From Bacteroidales bacterium (lineage in GTDB: Bacteria > Bacteroidota > Bacteroidia > Bacteroidales > WCHB1-69): a stretch of DNA of 64,000 nucleotides. The notes under the pieces were generated by a model, which saw only the letters and a list, made by a program, of their open reading frames with translations, did no database searches and was not told the DNA's origin. Shown piece after piece: positions 46,067 through 55,168 of the stretch. Location: NCBI GenBank assembly GCA_024685175.1, contig JAIKWD010000003.1, positions 124,001 to 188,000 of the forward strand, written 5' to 3'. The translations under genes were made by a program, and so were the position numbers. The first letter of the stretch is position 1; every line of letters begins with the position of its first letter.

Positions 46067-47119
46067 CTAACGGTTTTCGTACATCTTTTTGTAATAGTCG
46101 ACATAAGCACCAGAAGTCACGTGCTCGAACCACTCTTCGTTGGCCAAATACCAATCAACGGTCTTCTCGAAGCCTTCATCGAACTTGACCTTCGGTTCCC
46201 AGCCCAACTCGTTCTTGATCTTGGTCGGGTCAATAGCGTAGCGCAAGTCGTGGCCGGCGCGATCCGTGACATAGGTGATGAGTTTTAAGGACGTACCTTC
46301 GGGACGACCCAGTTTGCGGTCCATAATCTCGATCAACTTCTTGATCAAGTCAATGTTGCGCCATTCGTTGTTGCCGCCGATATTATAGGTCTCTCCCGGT
46401 TTCGCTTTGTGGAAAATGAGGTCGATGGCATCGGCGTGATCTTCCACATAGAGCCAATCGCGCACGTTGATGCCCTTACCATAGACTGGCAGCGGCTTGT
46501 TGTTCTTTATATTATTGATAAACAACGGGATGAGCTTCTCCGGAAACTGGTTCGGACCGTAGTTGTTGGAGCAGTTGGAGATGACGGTAGGCATACCGTA
46601 AGTGTCGTGATAGGCGCGAACGAAATGGTCGGCGCTAGCCTTGGCGGCGGAATAGGGGCTATGAGGATTGTAGGGCGTCGTCTCCTTGAAGGAACCCGTG
46701 TCGCCCAAGGCGCCGTACACCTCATCCGTAGAGATTTGGTAATACTTCTTGCCCTCCCAATTGCCGTTCCAGATAGTGCGTGCGGCGTTGAGCAGATGCA
46801 CCGTGCCGAGCACGTTGGTATGCACGAAGGTCATCGGGTCTGTAATGGAACGATCCACGTGCGACTCGGCGGCCAGATGGATGACGCCATCGAACTGGCA
46901 CTCCTGGAATAACTTCATTATAAAGTCTTGATCCTCAATACCTCCCTTGATGAAGTGGTAGTTTGGTTTGCCGTCCACATCCTTTAAATTCTCGAGATTG
47001 CCGGCATAGGTCAATTTGTCAAGATTATAGATTTCATAATCTGGATATTTATTGACAAAGCGTCTAACAACGTGGGATCCGATGAAGCCGGCACCGCCGG
47101 TGATGAGGATTTTTTTCAT
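46067..47119 (-). CDS. rfbB: dTDP-glucose 4,6-dehydratase
   Basis: From ATG 47119 the product is 350 residues. It is an extended SDR enzyme with the NAD motif TGGAGFIGSH (7-16), the STDEVYGALGD active-site strand and the YSAAKASADH (YxxxK) catalytic pair. It forms dTDP-4-keto-6-deoxyglucose, the precursor of rhamnose and other deoxysugars of O-antigen or glycoproteins. Thirteen upstream in-frame residues (from 47158) do not belong to the fold and overlap the preceding gene's stop, so they are excluded. The companion rfbA/C/D genes are not here. Confidence 0.94.
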   Translation of the reverse strand: MKKILITGGAGFIGSHVVRRFVNKYPDYEIYNLDKLTYAGNLENLKDVDGKPNYHFIKGGIEDQDFIMKLFQECQFDGVIHLAAESHVDRSITDPMTFVHTNVLGTVHLLNAARTIWNGNWEGKKYYQISTDEVYGALGDTGSFKETTPYNPHSPYSAAKASADHFVRAYHDTYGMPTVISNCSNNYGPNQFPEKLIPLFINNIKNNKPLPVYGKGINVRDWLYVEDHADAIDLIFHKAKPGETYNIGGNNEWRNIDLIKKLIEIMDRKLGRPEGTSLKLITYVTDRAGHDLRYAIDPTKIKNELGWEPKVKFDEGFEKTVDWYLANEEWFEHVTSGAYVDYYKKMYENR

Positions 47120-47157
47120 TATGGTATATCTAATTATCTTTACAACAATATTTTGCA

Positions 47158-49419
47158 CTAATCTGCCATTAAAAACTCATCGATGGCCATAGCAGCTTTT
47201 TTGCCTGCTCCCATCGCGAGGATGACGGTGGCGGAGCCAGTCACGATGTCGCCACCGGCGAAGATGCCTTTTCGGGAAGTGCGGCCTTCGTCGTCGGCGT
47301 TGACACAGCCGTGGCGGTTGATGTCGAGACCTTCGGTGGTGGATGCTATAAGAGGATTTGGCGATGTGCCCACGGCGATAATGACCATATCCACGTCGAG
47401 GGTGAATTCGGAGCCAGCGATAGGCACAGGGCGACGGCGGCCGGAAGCGTCAGGCTCGCCCAGTTCCATCTGTTTGCAAACCATACCGTTAACCCATCCT
47501 TTGTCGTCGCCAAGGATCATGTCGGGGTTGCACAGCAGGTTGAAGATCACGCCCTCTTCCTTGGCGTGGTGCACCTCTTCGGCGCGGGCGGGCAGTTCTT
47601 CTTCGGAGCGGCGGTAGACAATATGGACCTCCGCGCCGAGACGTACAGCCGTGCGCGCGGCATCCATAGCCACGTTGCCACCACCCACGACAGCCACCTT
47701 GTGACCCACGAAGTTGGGTGTCTCGTGCTCTTTCATGTAGGAGAACAACAAGTTGTTGCGGGTAAGGAACTCGTTGGCGGAAACCACGCCGCACAAGTTC
47801 TCGCCGGGCACGTTCAAGAAGTTTGGATAACCAGCGCCAGTGCCCAAAAACACGGCATTGAAACCCCATTTGTCCAGAAGGTCGTCCACGGACACGGTGC
47901 GGCCGATGACCATGTCGCTCTCAAAGCGTACGCCAAGGCGTTTCACGTTTTCCACTTCGTGTTTGACGACCGTCTCTTTAGGCAGACGGAACGAGGGTAT
48001 ACCATAGACGAGCACACCGCCGAATTGGTGCAGTGCTTCAAAAATGGTGACATTGTAGCCCTTCATTCTCAGTTCTTTGGCGCAGGTCAGGCCTGCGGGG
48101 CCGCTACCGATGACGGCCACCTTGTAGCCGTTCTCGGGAGCCGTCTTGGCCAAGGCGAATCCATTTTCGCGGGCCCAGTCGCCCACGAAGCGTTCGAGTT
48201 TGCCGATGGCCACGGGCTCACCTTTGCGGCCGAGCACACATTTCCCCTCGCACTGGGTCTCCTGCGGACACACGCGTCCGCAGACGGCAGGCAGGGCCGA
48301 GTCCTCGGCAATGATGCGGGCGGCCTCGGCGAAGTTGCCCTCGGCCACCTGTTGGATGAAAGCGGGGATGTTGATCTGCACGGGGCAGCCGGTTACGCAC
48401 TGCGGCTTCTTGCAATTAAGGCAGCGCTTGGCTTCGGCCATCGCCTCTTCGGCATTGTAGCCGAGGCAGACCTCCTCGAAGTTGTGCTTGCGCACGTCGG
48501 CGGGTTGCTCGCGCACGGGCACGCGCTTGCCGGGCTGACTCTCCTTGAACTGGCGGGTAGCCGCATCCATACATTCGCAAGGACCTTCTTTTTGCTTGAT
48601 ATGTTCAATATGGTCGTACATCGCCTGTCGGCGCATACACTCGTCAAAGTCAATCAGGGCGGCGTTGAACTCGGGGCCGTCCACACAGGTAAAGCGGGTG
48701 CGGCCGGCCACGGTGACGCGACAGGCACCGCACATGCCGGTGCCGTCCACCATCAAGGCGTTGAGACTCACCACACAAGGGATGTTGAGTTCGGCGGCCT
48801 TCTTGGCCACGAACTTCATCATAATCATCGGACCGATAGCCGTGATTTCGTCGTATCGCTTGCCCTCGTGGCGCACCAGCCGGTCGAGCACATCGGTGAC
48901 CGTGCCTTTCTCGCCGAGGGAGCCGTCGTCGGTGGCGATATAGAGGTTGTCAGCCACGGGACGCAGTTTCTCAAGATAGAACAACAGGGACTTGTTGCGG
49001 GCGCCCACGATGACATCGCAGTCGAGGCCGTGCGCGTACATCCATTTCACCAAAGGATAGATGGGGGCAATGCCCACACCTCCAGCGATAAAGCAGTAGC
49101 GAGAGCGGCGCAACTCACCGATGGGACGATGGATAAACGCCGAGGGATGCCCAAGGGGGCCCACAATATCGCGATACGCATCGCCCACCTGAAAAGTCAG
49201 CATTTTGCGTGTGGAATATCCTATCGTCTTCACCACCAACGTGATGGTACCGTCAAACAAATCCGTGTCGCTGATGGTTAGCGGGATGCGTTCTGCCTTG
49301 TCGTCAGCTTTCACGATGACGAACTGGCCCGGCAACGCGGCGTTGGCGATCTTCGGCGCCTCAACCTCAATGAGATAGGTGTCTTTTCCGAGTTCTTCTT
49401 TCTTGATGATCTTATACAT
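47158..49419 (-). CDS. Fused NfnA-NfnB-like ferredoxin:NADP+ oxidoreductase / GltD-type protein
   Basis: The 753-residue product joins two proteins. Residues 1-280 are a PyrK/NfnA-like FAD and NAD-binding reductase with a [2Fe-2S] site (D225, C230, C233, C245 in MVDGTGMCGACRVTV ... FTCVDG). An Asp replaces the first Cys of PyrK, as I recall from characterised Nfn enzymes. Residues 310-753 are GltD/NfnB-like: two [4Fe-4S] sets (C333, C336, C341, C345; C380, C384, C390, C394), FAD site VIGSGPAGLTCAKEL and NADPH site VVGGGNVAMDAART. Such fusions are often labelled glutamate synthase small subunit, but no large subunit is nearby. Electron bifurcation is possible, not proven. It starts 8 nt after the flavodiiron gene. 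Confidence 0.88.
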   Translation of the reverse strand: MYKIIKKEELGKDTYLIEVEAPKIANAALPGQFVIVKADDKAERIPLTISDTDLFDGTITLVVKTIGYSTRKMLTFQVGDAYRDIVGPLGHPSAFIHRPIGELRRSRYCFIAGGVGIAPIYPLVKWMYAHGLDCDVIVGARNKSLLFYLEKLRPVADNLYIATDDGSLGEKGTVTDVLDRLVRHEGKRYDEITAIGPMIMMKFVAKKAAELNIPCVVSLNALMVDGTGMCGACRVTVAGRTRFTCVDGPEFNAALIDFDECMRRQAMYDHIEHIKQKEGPCECMDAATRQFKESQPGKRVPVREQPADVRKHNFEEVCLGYNAEEAMAEAKRCLNCKKPQCVTGCPVQINIPAFIQQVAEGNFAEAARIIAEDSALPAVCGRVCPQETQCEGKCVLGRKGEPVAIGKLERFVGDWARENGFALAKTAPENGYKVAVIGSGPAGLTCAKELRMKGYNVTIFEALHQFGGVLVYGIPSFRLPKETVVKHEVENVKRLGVRFESDMVIGRTVSVDDLLDKWGFNAVFLGTGAGYPNFLNVPGENLCGVVSANEFLTRNNLLFSYMKEHETPNFVGHKVAVVGGGNVAMDAARTAVRLGAEVHIVYRRSEEELPARAEEVHHAKEEGVIFNLLCNPDMILGDDKGWVNGMVCKQMELGEPDASGRRRPVPIAGSEFTLDVDMVIIAVGTSPNPLIASTTEGLDINRHGCVNADDEGRTSRKGIFAGGDIVTGSATVILAMGAGKKAAMAIDEFLMAD

Positions 49420-49427
49420 AGGGACGA

Positions 49428-50627
49428 CTATAAGGATTCCACTATTCGGGTGGCCAAGAGTTCCATATCTGCCAATTGTTCTTTCTTCAAGGACGACTTG
49501 ATGGAAATGATGGGTTCCACGAGAGTGTTGGGTTTCATCTCGGACATAATCTTCTGGATGACCTTGGCGGCTTGCGGGGCCCAGGTGCCGTTCTCCACGA
49601 TGGCGAGGGTGCGGCCTTGCAGAAAATGGGCTTGCAGGTCAAGCATAAAGGTCTCCATCGGCGGGAAGAGTCCGCCATTGTAAGTGGGAGCCACGAGAAC
49701 GAGATGGCTGCATCGGAAGGCTTCCGAGACGAGGTAGGAGACGTGGGTTACGGACACGTCGTACATTCTGATGTCGCGCACGCCCTTGGCGGCCAGCATA
49801 TCGGCCAGCACCGTGGCGGCGCTCTCCGTATGGCCGTACGGGGAGCCGTAGACGATAACCACGGCTTTGTCTTCGGGCTCGTATTTGCTCCAGACATCGT
49901 GTTTTTGGATATAATAGGCCAAGTTCTCGCGCCAGATGGGACCGTGCAACGGACAAATCATCTGGATATCAAGGGTGGCAGTCTTCTTGAGTAGGTTCTG
50001 GACCTGGAAGCCATACTTGCCCACGATGTTGGTGAAATAGCGACGGGCATCGTCGAGCCAGTCGCGGTCGAAGTTCACCTCATCAGCATAAAGGTTTCCA
50101 GCCAATGCGCCGAAAGTACCGAAGGCATCGGCGGAAAAGAGAATCTTGTATTCCGACTCGTACGAGACGAGCACCTCAGGCCAGTGGACCATTTGGGCCG
50201 ACACAAACGTAAAAGTATGCTTACCCGTGCAAAGGGTTTCTCCCTCTTTGACGACACGCGGCTGCTTGTTCAACTCCATATCAAAAAATTGGCCGAGGAA
50301 CTTGGCAGCCTGCAAACTACAGATAATCTGTACATTGGGATGACGCAGAATCACCTCCTTTGCCATAGCCAAGTGATCGGGTTCCAAATGATGCATCACA
50401 AAAAAGTCCAACGGACGACCTGCAAGCGTACAGTCCAAATTATCCAAGAACTGCTCGCCCACGGCATTGTCCGCGGCGTCAAGCAAGACCGTCTGCTCAT
50501 CGAGGAGCAGGTAGGAGTTGTAGGATACGCCGCGCGGAATGGGCATCACATTTTCGAAGAGGGCCAGACGTCTATCGGACGCGCCAATGTAGAAAAGATC
50601 GGGTTTGATGGATTTACTTGTGTTCAT
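49428..50627 (-). CDS. FprA-type flavodiiron protein (O2/NO reductase)
   Basis: The 399-residue A-type flavoprotein has an N-terminal metallo-beta-lactamase-like diiron domain with HHLEPDH (79-85), MVHWPEVLVSY, FSADAFG and CPLHGPIW supplying the iron ligands. A C-terminal flavodoxin domain has the FMN loop VYGSPYGHTESAA. These enzymes reduce O2 to water or NO to N2O in anaerobes. The next gene in the operon is an NAD(P)H-linked Fe-S flavoprotein that could feed electrons to it. It starts 19 nt after a small membrane protein gene of the AtpZ group. Confidence 0.93.
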   Translation of the reverse strand: MNTSKSIKPDLFYIGASDRRLALFENVMPIPRGVSYNSYLLLDEQTVLLDAADNAVGEQFLDNLDCTLAGRPLDFFVMHHLEPDHLAMAKEVILRHPNVQIICSLQAAKFLGQFFDMELNKQPRVVKEGETLCTGKHTFTFVSAQMVHWPEVLVSYESEYKILFSADAFGTFGALAGNLYADEVNFDRDWLDDARRYFTNIVGKYGFQVQNLLKKTATLDIQMICPLHGPIWRENLAYYIQKHDVWSKYEPEDKAVVIVYGSPYGHTESAATVLADMLAAKGVRDIRMYDVSVTHVSYLVSEAFRCSHLVLVAPTYNGGLFPPMETFMLDLQAHFLQGRTLAIVENGTWAPQAAKVIQKIMSEMKPNTLVEPIISIKSSLKKEQLADMELLATRIVESL

Positions 50628-50646
50628 TTTATGGAAATTGAAAAAA

Positions 50647-51093
50647 CTATTGTTCTACGGCTTTATCCTTTGCTATTTCTTTCGTTTCAGTTTTATCTGA
50701 CTTTCCCAGTTCCTGGTTCTCTTTTTTCAGTACCAACACCTCAAAGATAGAATAGAGGAAATAGATGATGAGGAAGGCGATGGCAAAACGGACTGCATCT
50801 GCTTTATTCAGAACAATATATAGTAGCAAAAAGAGCAGGCAGGAAAGGAGTTTCACAATTCGGGACAGCAGGTAATTCGAGATAAACTTTTGTGAGGCTT
50901 TGCCCTTATCGTCGCGCAGGACTATATAGATCGTAAACAGTGTGATGATGCAAAAGAAGAGCACGATAAAAGGTAATGCCGGAGAGGCATAGTTTGGGCA
51001 CAGCCATTGGAATAAAACCGTCAGGCCGGCAATGATAACCGAGAAGACTAAAATCCGGAAGGAGAATTTTTTAATCGGTACTGTTTTGCTCAT
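50647..51093 (-). CDS. Small integral membrane protein downstream of atpZ (ATP synthase-associated?)
   Basis: The 148-residue product has four hydrophobic segments (about 12-30, 38-57, 76-92 and 100-118) and a charged Lys/Glu tail. No characterised family is recognised. Its start overlaps the atpZ-like gene by 23 nt, so the two are translationally linked. In many Bacteroidota a protein of this shape sits between atpZ and atpB and is assumed to assist the F0 sector, but here atpB does not follow. The role is inference only. Confidence 0.72.
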   Translation of the reverse strand: MSKTVPIKKFSFRILVFSVIIAGLTVLFQWLCPNYASPALPFIVLFFCIITLFTIYIVLRDDKGKASQKFISNYLLSRIVKLLSCLLFLLLYIVLNKADAVRFAIAFLIIYFLYSIFEVLVLKKENQELGKSDKTETKEIAKDKAVEQ

Positions 51094-51322
51094 CTTTTGG
51101 TTTTTTGGAGACTGATAACGTTTTAATCATCACATACATAGCAATGCCCACACCTGCCAGCGATAGAATTATGGTAAACAATGGCGACAAATGCAGCCAT
51201 GCATCCAATTTCACACCGCCAAACACACCCAATGCAATAATCACAGCCATCTCTATTCCCATATTGGAATAGTAGGCGAAATTATGCAGCGGGCTTTTTT
51301 TATTGTATTTGGGCTGCGCCAT
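51071..51322 (-). CDS. atpZ: AtpZ/AtpI-family protein
   Basis: The 83-residue protein has two membrane helices (about 21-40 and 45-66) with the family pattern YSNMGIEMAVIIALGVFGGVKLD...GVGIAMYVMIKTL. AtpZ/AtpI proteins assist assembly of the c-ring or provide cation transport for F1F0 ATP synthase. It is located between bactofilin and the small membrane protein, a Bacteroidota arrangement that usually leads into atpB. The ATP synthase beta gene in this window (left edge) is far away. Confidence 0.85.
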   Translation of the reverse strand: MAQPKYNKKSPLHNFAYYSNMGIEMAVIIALGVFGGVKLDAWLHLSPLFTIILSLAGVGIAMYVMIKTLSVSKKPKDEQNSTD

Positions 51323-51337
51323 GAAGTAGAAGATAGA

Positions 51338-51730
51338 TTACTTCTTCTCTGGCTGGGGCATTTGAGGAGCAGCGATATTTGGCTTGGAGCTGTGCATCTT
51401 GCAATTACCGGAAAACTCTGCACCGGGCTCGATAGCAATCTTGCCAGCAATGATGTTACCCACCAAATTGGCTGTGGCTTTCAGGGCAATCAAGTTGCTA
51501 ACATTCAAAGATTCAGCATTGATGTGACCCTCAATCTCAATGTTAGAACAAGTAATGTTGCCTTCTACACGACCTTCACGGCCAACGATGACTTTTGCTT
51601 TGGATACCACGTTACCTTTAATGATACCGTCAATGCGAATGTCTCCGTTTGTGACGATATTACCATCTAACTGAGTTCCAGTAGCAATAACATTCACCAC
51701 GTTGAATTCTCTTTGTTCATTCTCTTTCAT
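51338..51730 (-). CDS. Bactofilin (polymer-forming cytoskeletal protein)
   Basis: The 130-residue product has the right-handed beta-helix repeats of bactofilins: IATGTQLDGNIVTNGDIRIDG, GNVVSKAKVIVGREGRVEG, then INAESLNVSNLIALK. Disordered ends include the C-terminal Pro-Gln-Lys tail. Bactofilins self-assemble without nucleotide and can organise envelope or cell-wall enzymes. It lies between the T9SS gene sprE and atpZ with short gaps (33 and 15 nt), suggesting a shared transcript. Confidence 0.92.
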   Translation of the reverse strand: MKENEQREFNVVNVIATGTQLDGNIVTNGDIRIDGIIKGNVVSKAKVIVGREGRVEGNITCSNIEIEGHINAESLNVSNLIALKATANLVGNIIAGKIAIEPGAEFSGNCKMHSSKPNIAAPQMPQPEKK

Positions 51731-51763
51731 AATCTATAGATTTTGTTGATATCGATATGTTCT

Positions 51764-54505
51764 TTATTGTTTATCCAAATAGTTATCCTTGAAAAATTGT
51801 TCGTATGCCGGGCGCTCGTTCACTTTATTATAGAAAGTGGTATAGTTGCTGGCAGAGATAGGGTAGACAATGATATTGCCATTAGCTATGTCCGAAGCGA
51901 AGTTTTCGTTCTTGCACAATATGTTGTAGTAATCCATGGTACTTTCCTTATTGTTGAACTTGGCCACGGTAACCATTTGTTGAGTATTATTGATATAGAA
52001 GCTGCTGATATTGAAATGTTGCAAACTGAAATAAGTGTTATCGAAGTTGATAATGTTTTGCTTAACAGTTTGTACGGACAGTTTGGCGGTTTTAACGAGT
52101 AGGATCACATAATGCAACTCACCGGCATTAAACACAAAGCTATGACCACCTGGTTGATTCGTTTGGGTCAATCCTTTAATGGAGGTTGAACTATCGGAGG
52201 CCATACTATCGGAGGCCATTGTTTGGGTTATGCTGGCCACCTGCTCCAGCGCAAAGTTGGAGAGGTAGATTCTGGCCAACTCGGCCACGGGTTCGTTGGG
52301 GAAATTCGTCACCACACTATTGAGACCACGGATGAGAGTGTCTTGGTTATAGACTTGTCCGGCGGCCACAGCGCGCAGGTAGCTGTACTTGGCTTTAAGT
52401 GTCGGATCCACGCATTGTGGAATAGCCGCATCCGAAGCTTGCACCACCGCTGACCAATTCTTTTGGGTATAGTCATCATACACCTGCTCGTAGCGACGCT
52501 CGAGGGTCTTCTCGTTCTCTGCTAGTTTCTCATAATACCTCGGATCATTGATAAGCTTGGCATAATCGGTTCCAGCATGTTGGGTCAGGATGATCTGCTT
52601 GTAGTTGTCGGCCTTTCCGTCGTGCTGCGCAGTATATATTGTGTACAGCAAATACATGCACGGCAGGGCATACTCACTTTCAGGAAAACGCTGAACCAAT
52701 GATTCGAAGGAGGCGCAGGCACGAGGTATATCTTGCAACATGTCTCGATAGATGTAACCGACTTCAAAAAGATCTTTTGCAATAATGGTATTGGAGGTGT
52801 CCATAGCCCCAGGTGTCAGAGGCAGGTCTTGCAGATAATAGGCCTCTTTCTTGGGGTCTGTCTCTCTCTTGGCAATAGGGTTGCCATCTTCGTCATACTC
52901 CACTGAGTCCGCTGCCAGACTTGGGTCGTTCATCACGGCCATATCGTCGAAGGAAATCTGCTGTTTGTTGCTGATGAACCAGTTATCCTCCAGTTTACGA
53001 TTACCCCATCTGCGGTAGAAGTCCTGCTGACCGGCAGTGACCAAAGACTGGTTATAGAAGTACCATTTACCGTTCGAGGAGGTGACATTAATATTTGTAT
53101 ACGTAGAAGCATTTTGGAGAGCCAACATCCGTTCAGCCTCCTCGGCTGCGGCCTTGCGCTCTGCTTCCGTATAATCGGCAATCATCTTACGCACCCATGC
53201 TTGACGTTGACTTTCGCTCATCTTGGCGATACGTTGCAAACTATCTTGGAGGTCGATTTCATCCAGTTTAGTGACCAAATCTTTGAGCACTCCTGACTTT
53301 TTCATCACAAGCTCATAGTCCGGGTAGTTTTTAGGGATGGTCAACGCTGCCGTATCATAATAAGCTTGAGCCTTGCGATATTCATTGTCTTCAAAATAGA
53401 GGTCGGCAAGCGTGACACTGGAGAAAGTGCGTTGATAATTGTTGTTGGTATATGCTGCTACAGATTTGGCAAGATAGTTTTTACGCAAAGTGTCGTTCTC
53501 GTCAATGCGGGCAATCTCGGAGCAGGCATAATAGATCTGGTCCTTGAAATCCTCGTTTTTCTTCTCTTCAAGCATTTTTTTGAACTGACGCATGATAGTA
53601 TTGCGTGAAGAGGCTGTTCCGTCATAGTTTCTAGCCAAGTGCATTTGGGCACAGAACACCATTTCATAGGTGGAGGATTGCTTGATCACCTTATAGAAAT
53701 TCTTCTTAGCCTCCTCTTGTTGTCCTTGATTTTCGTACAACTCGCCCAAGATAAGATGGAGTCGGGACTTGAATTCGCGTTCCGGGTGAGCGCCTATGGC
53801 ATTCTTCAAATAGTCCATAGCTTCTTGGACATCGCCATCTGGAGCCGTCAGATTATATTCGGCTTTGGCGGCATTGAAAAGCACGTTGAATTTCTTGTTG
53901 CGCTTGTTGGTAGAAAGATAATGGAGGTTTTCCAACTGTTCATCGGCACTAGCGTAATAGCCCTGCCGCATGGCCGTACGGGCCTGCAAAACTGCAGCTT
54001 CGTTGAAACTATTGGATTTCGGGAAGTTATGGGTTATATAGCTGGTGACGCGCTGCGCTTGGGAATAGTCCTGTTTGTGAAAATAGGATTTGGCCATCAA
54101 GAGGTACGCATCATCGATGGTCTTCACGTATTCCTTACCCTTGATCAGCATGGAGTGCTTGTATATAGCCTTGGACGACTTTTCGATTGTACGGTCAAGA
54201 TGCGGGAGCGCGGGACCCAACTCCGATTTGTCGGGGTAATTGTACACCGGCAATGTGGTCGTATAGTTGTCCTTTGAAAGCTTCACCATTTCAGCATCTG
54301 CCTGCTTCATTGACTGTTTCCCATTCCAAAACACATTGTACCTGCAAGTTACATTATGGTACACCCTGTTTGGAAAAGTGTTTTTGGAAGTAGAGCAAGA
54401 CGTCATCCCGACCACCACTAGGGCGACCAGGCCGATGAGGTATAGGGGCAGTATATGTCTATTATGTTTCAAAATCTTCGTTTTAGTGCTTATACAATAA
54501 GACAA
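51764..54505 (-). CDS. sprE: Type IX secretion system TPR lipoprotein SprE/PorW
   Basis: The 913-residue product has a signal with lipobox-like GMTSC (C37), then the SprE/PorW opening (FPNRVYHNVTCRYNVFWNGKQSMKQADAEM). Several TPR units follow (about 125-420: AYLLMAKSYFHKQDYSQAQR, LILGELYENQGQQEEAKKNF). A C-terminal region of alpha/beta character completes it (FALEQVASI ... FYNKVNERPAYEQFFKDNYLDKQ). SprE/PorW is a periplasmic, outer-membrane-tethered part needed for T9SS export and gliding, and is thought to link the translocon with the motor. Together with sprA at the right edge it shows a working T9SS. It is 21 nt downstream of ribE. Confidence 0.9.
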   Translation of the reverse strand: MSYCISTKTKILKHNRHILPLYLIGLVALVVVGMTSCSTSKNTFPNRVYHNVTCRYNVFWNGKQSMKQADAEMVKLSKDNYTTTLPVYNYPDKSELGPALPHLDRTIEKSSKAIYKHSMLIKGKEYVKTIDDAYLLMAKSYFHKQDYSQAQRVTSYITHNFPKSNSFNEAAVLQARTAMRQGYYASADEQLENLHYLSTNKRNKKFNVLFNAAKAEYNLTAPDGDVQEAMDYLKNAIGAHPEREFKSRLHLILGELYENQGQQEEAKKNFYKVIKQSSTYEMVFCAQMHLARNYDGTASSRNTIMRQFKKMLEEKKNEDFKDQIYYACSEIARIDENDTLRKNYLAKSVAAYTNNNYQRTFSSVTLADLYFEDNEYRKAQAYYDTAALTIPKNYPDYELVMKKSGVLKDLVTKLDEIDLQDSLQRIAKMSESQRQAWVRKMIADYTEAERKAAAEEAERMLALQNASTYTNINVTSSNGKWYFYNQSLVTAGQQDFYRRWGNRKLEDNWFISNKQQISFDDMAVMNDPSLAADSVEYDEDGNPIAKRETDPKKEAYYLQDLPLTPGAMDTSNTIIAKDLFEVGYIYRDMLQDIPRACASFESLVQRFPESEYALPCMYLLYTIYTAQHDGKADNYKQIILTQHAGTDYAKLINDPRYYEKLAENEKTLERRYEQVYDDYTQKNWSAVVQASDAAIPQCVDPTLKAKYSYLRAVAAGQVYNQDTLIRGLNSVVTNFPNEPVAELARIYLSNFALEQVASITQTMASDSMASDSSTSIKGLTQTNQPGGHSFVFNAGELHYVILLVKTAKLSVQTVKQNIINFDNTYFSLQHFNISSFYINNTQQMVTVAKFNNKESTMDYYNILCKNENFASDIANGNIIVYPISASNYTTFYNKVNERPAYEQFFKDNYLDKQ

Positions 54506-54526
54506 ATAAACGCTTGCAATCTTTTT

Positions 54527-55138
54527 TTATTTTGATTGTTGGGAAAAATATTCCTCGAGCAGCCTTTGGACATACTTTCCAAACACGTCGAATTCGATAT
54601 TGACAACGGTTCCCGGTTGGATGTTGTGAAAGTTTGTATTCGTGTAGGTATAGGGTATGATTGCCACGGAAAACCGGCCTTTTTCGGAATCCACTACGGT
54701 AAGGCTAACACCATTGACGGAAATGGATCCTTTAGGGACCGTAAAGTTGTTTTTATCAGGATCATACGTAAAATAGAAACGCCAGCTGCCATTCTCATCC
54801 ACCAATTTCTCGCAGACGGCGGTTTGGTCCACATGGCCTTGCACGATATGGCCGTCGAAGCGGCCATCCATACGCATACTACGTTCAAGGTTAACCTCAT
54901 CCCCGACCTTCCAGGTGCCGAGATTGGTTTTGATCATGGTCTCTTCCATCGCTGTCACAACATATTGTTTGGCAGCCTTGTCCAGTTTCACGACCGTCAA
55001 GCAACACCCGTCGTGGGCCATACTTTGGTCTATGGTAAGTTCATCTGCAAAATCAACCTCCAATGTGAAATCGAAGTTTGTTCTGTCTTGTTCTATCTTG
55101 ACTATCTTTGCGGTTTTCTCAACAATTCCTGTAAACAT
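54527..55138 (-). CDS. ribE: Riboflavin synthase, alpha subunit
   Basis: The 203-residue product has two similar lumazine-binding half-domains. It opens with MFTGIVEKTAKIVKIE and contains the DGCCLTVVKL and NGVSLTVVDS repeats, with HIVQGHVDQTAVCEKL between them. It dismutates two 6,7-dimethyl-8-ribityllumazine molecules to riboflavin. The flavin product serves the FMN/FAD proteins encoded downstream in the same run (flavodiiron and Nfn-like), although that link may be coincidental. There is no FMN riboswitch-like leader in the short gap to comEC. A TAnnTTTG box lies upstream. Confidence 0.95.
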   Translation of the reverse strand: MFTGIVEKTAKIVKIEQDRTNFDFTLEVDFADELTIDQSMAHDGCCLTVVKLDKAAKQYVVTAMEETMIKTNLGTWKVGDEVNLERSMRMDGRFDGHIVQGHVDQTAVCEKLVDENGSWRFYFTYDPDKNNFTVPKGSISVNGVSLTVVDSEKGRFSVAIIPYTYTNTNFHNIQPGTVVNIEFDVFGKYVQRLLEEYFSQQSK

Positions 55139-55160
55139 TCTAGCTATTCAAAAAAACGTG

Positions 55161-55168
55161 CAAATATA
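55161..55168 (-). promoter_or_regulatory. -7 promoter box for the ribE-sprE run
   Basis: The minus strand reads TATATTTG, 22 nt upstream of the ribE start codon. Downstream genes to the small membrane protein at 45788 follow with gaps under 40 nt, so this could be the main promoter of a nine-gene run. Confidence 0.6.

Noticed and set aside
47311..49281. Plus-strand open frame of 656 codons
   Set aside because: Antisense to the fused Nfn-like gene, whose cysteine clusters and nucleotide motifs are unmistakable.
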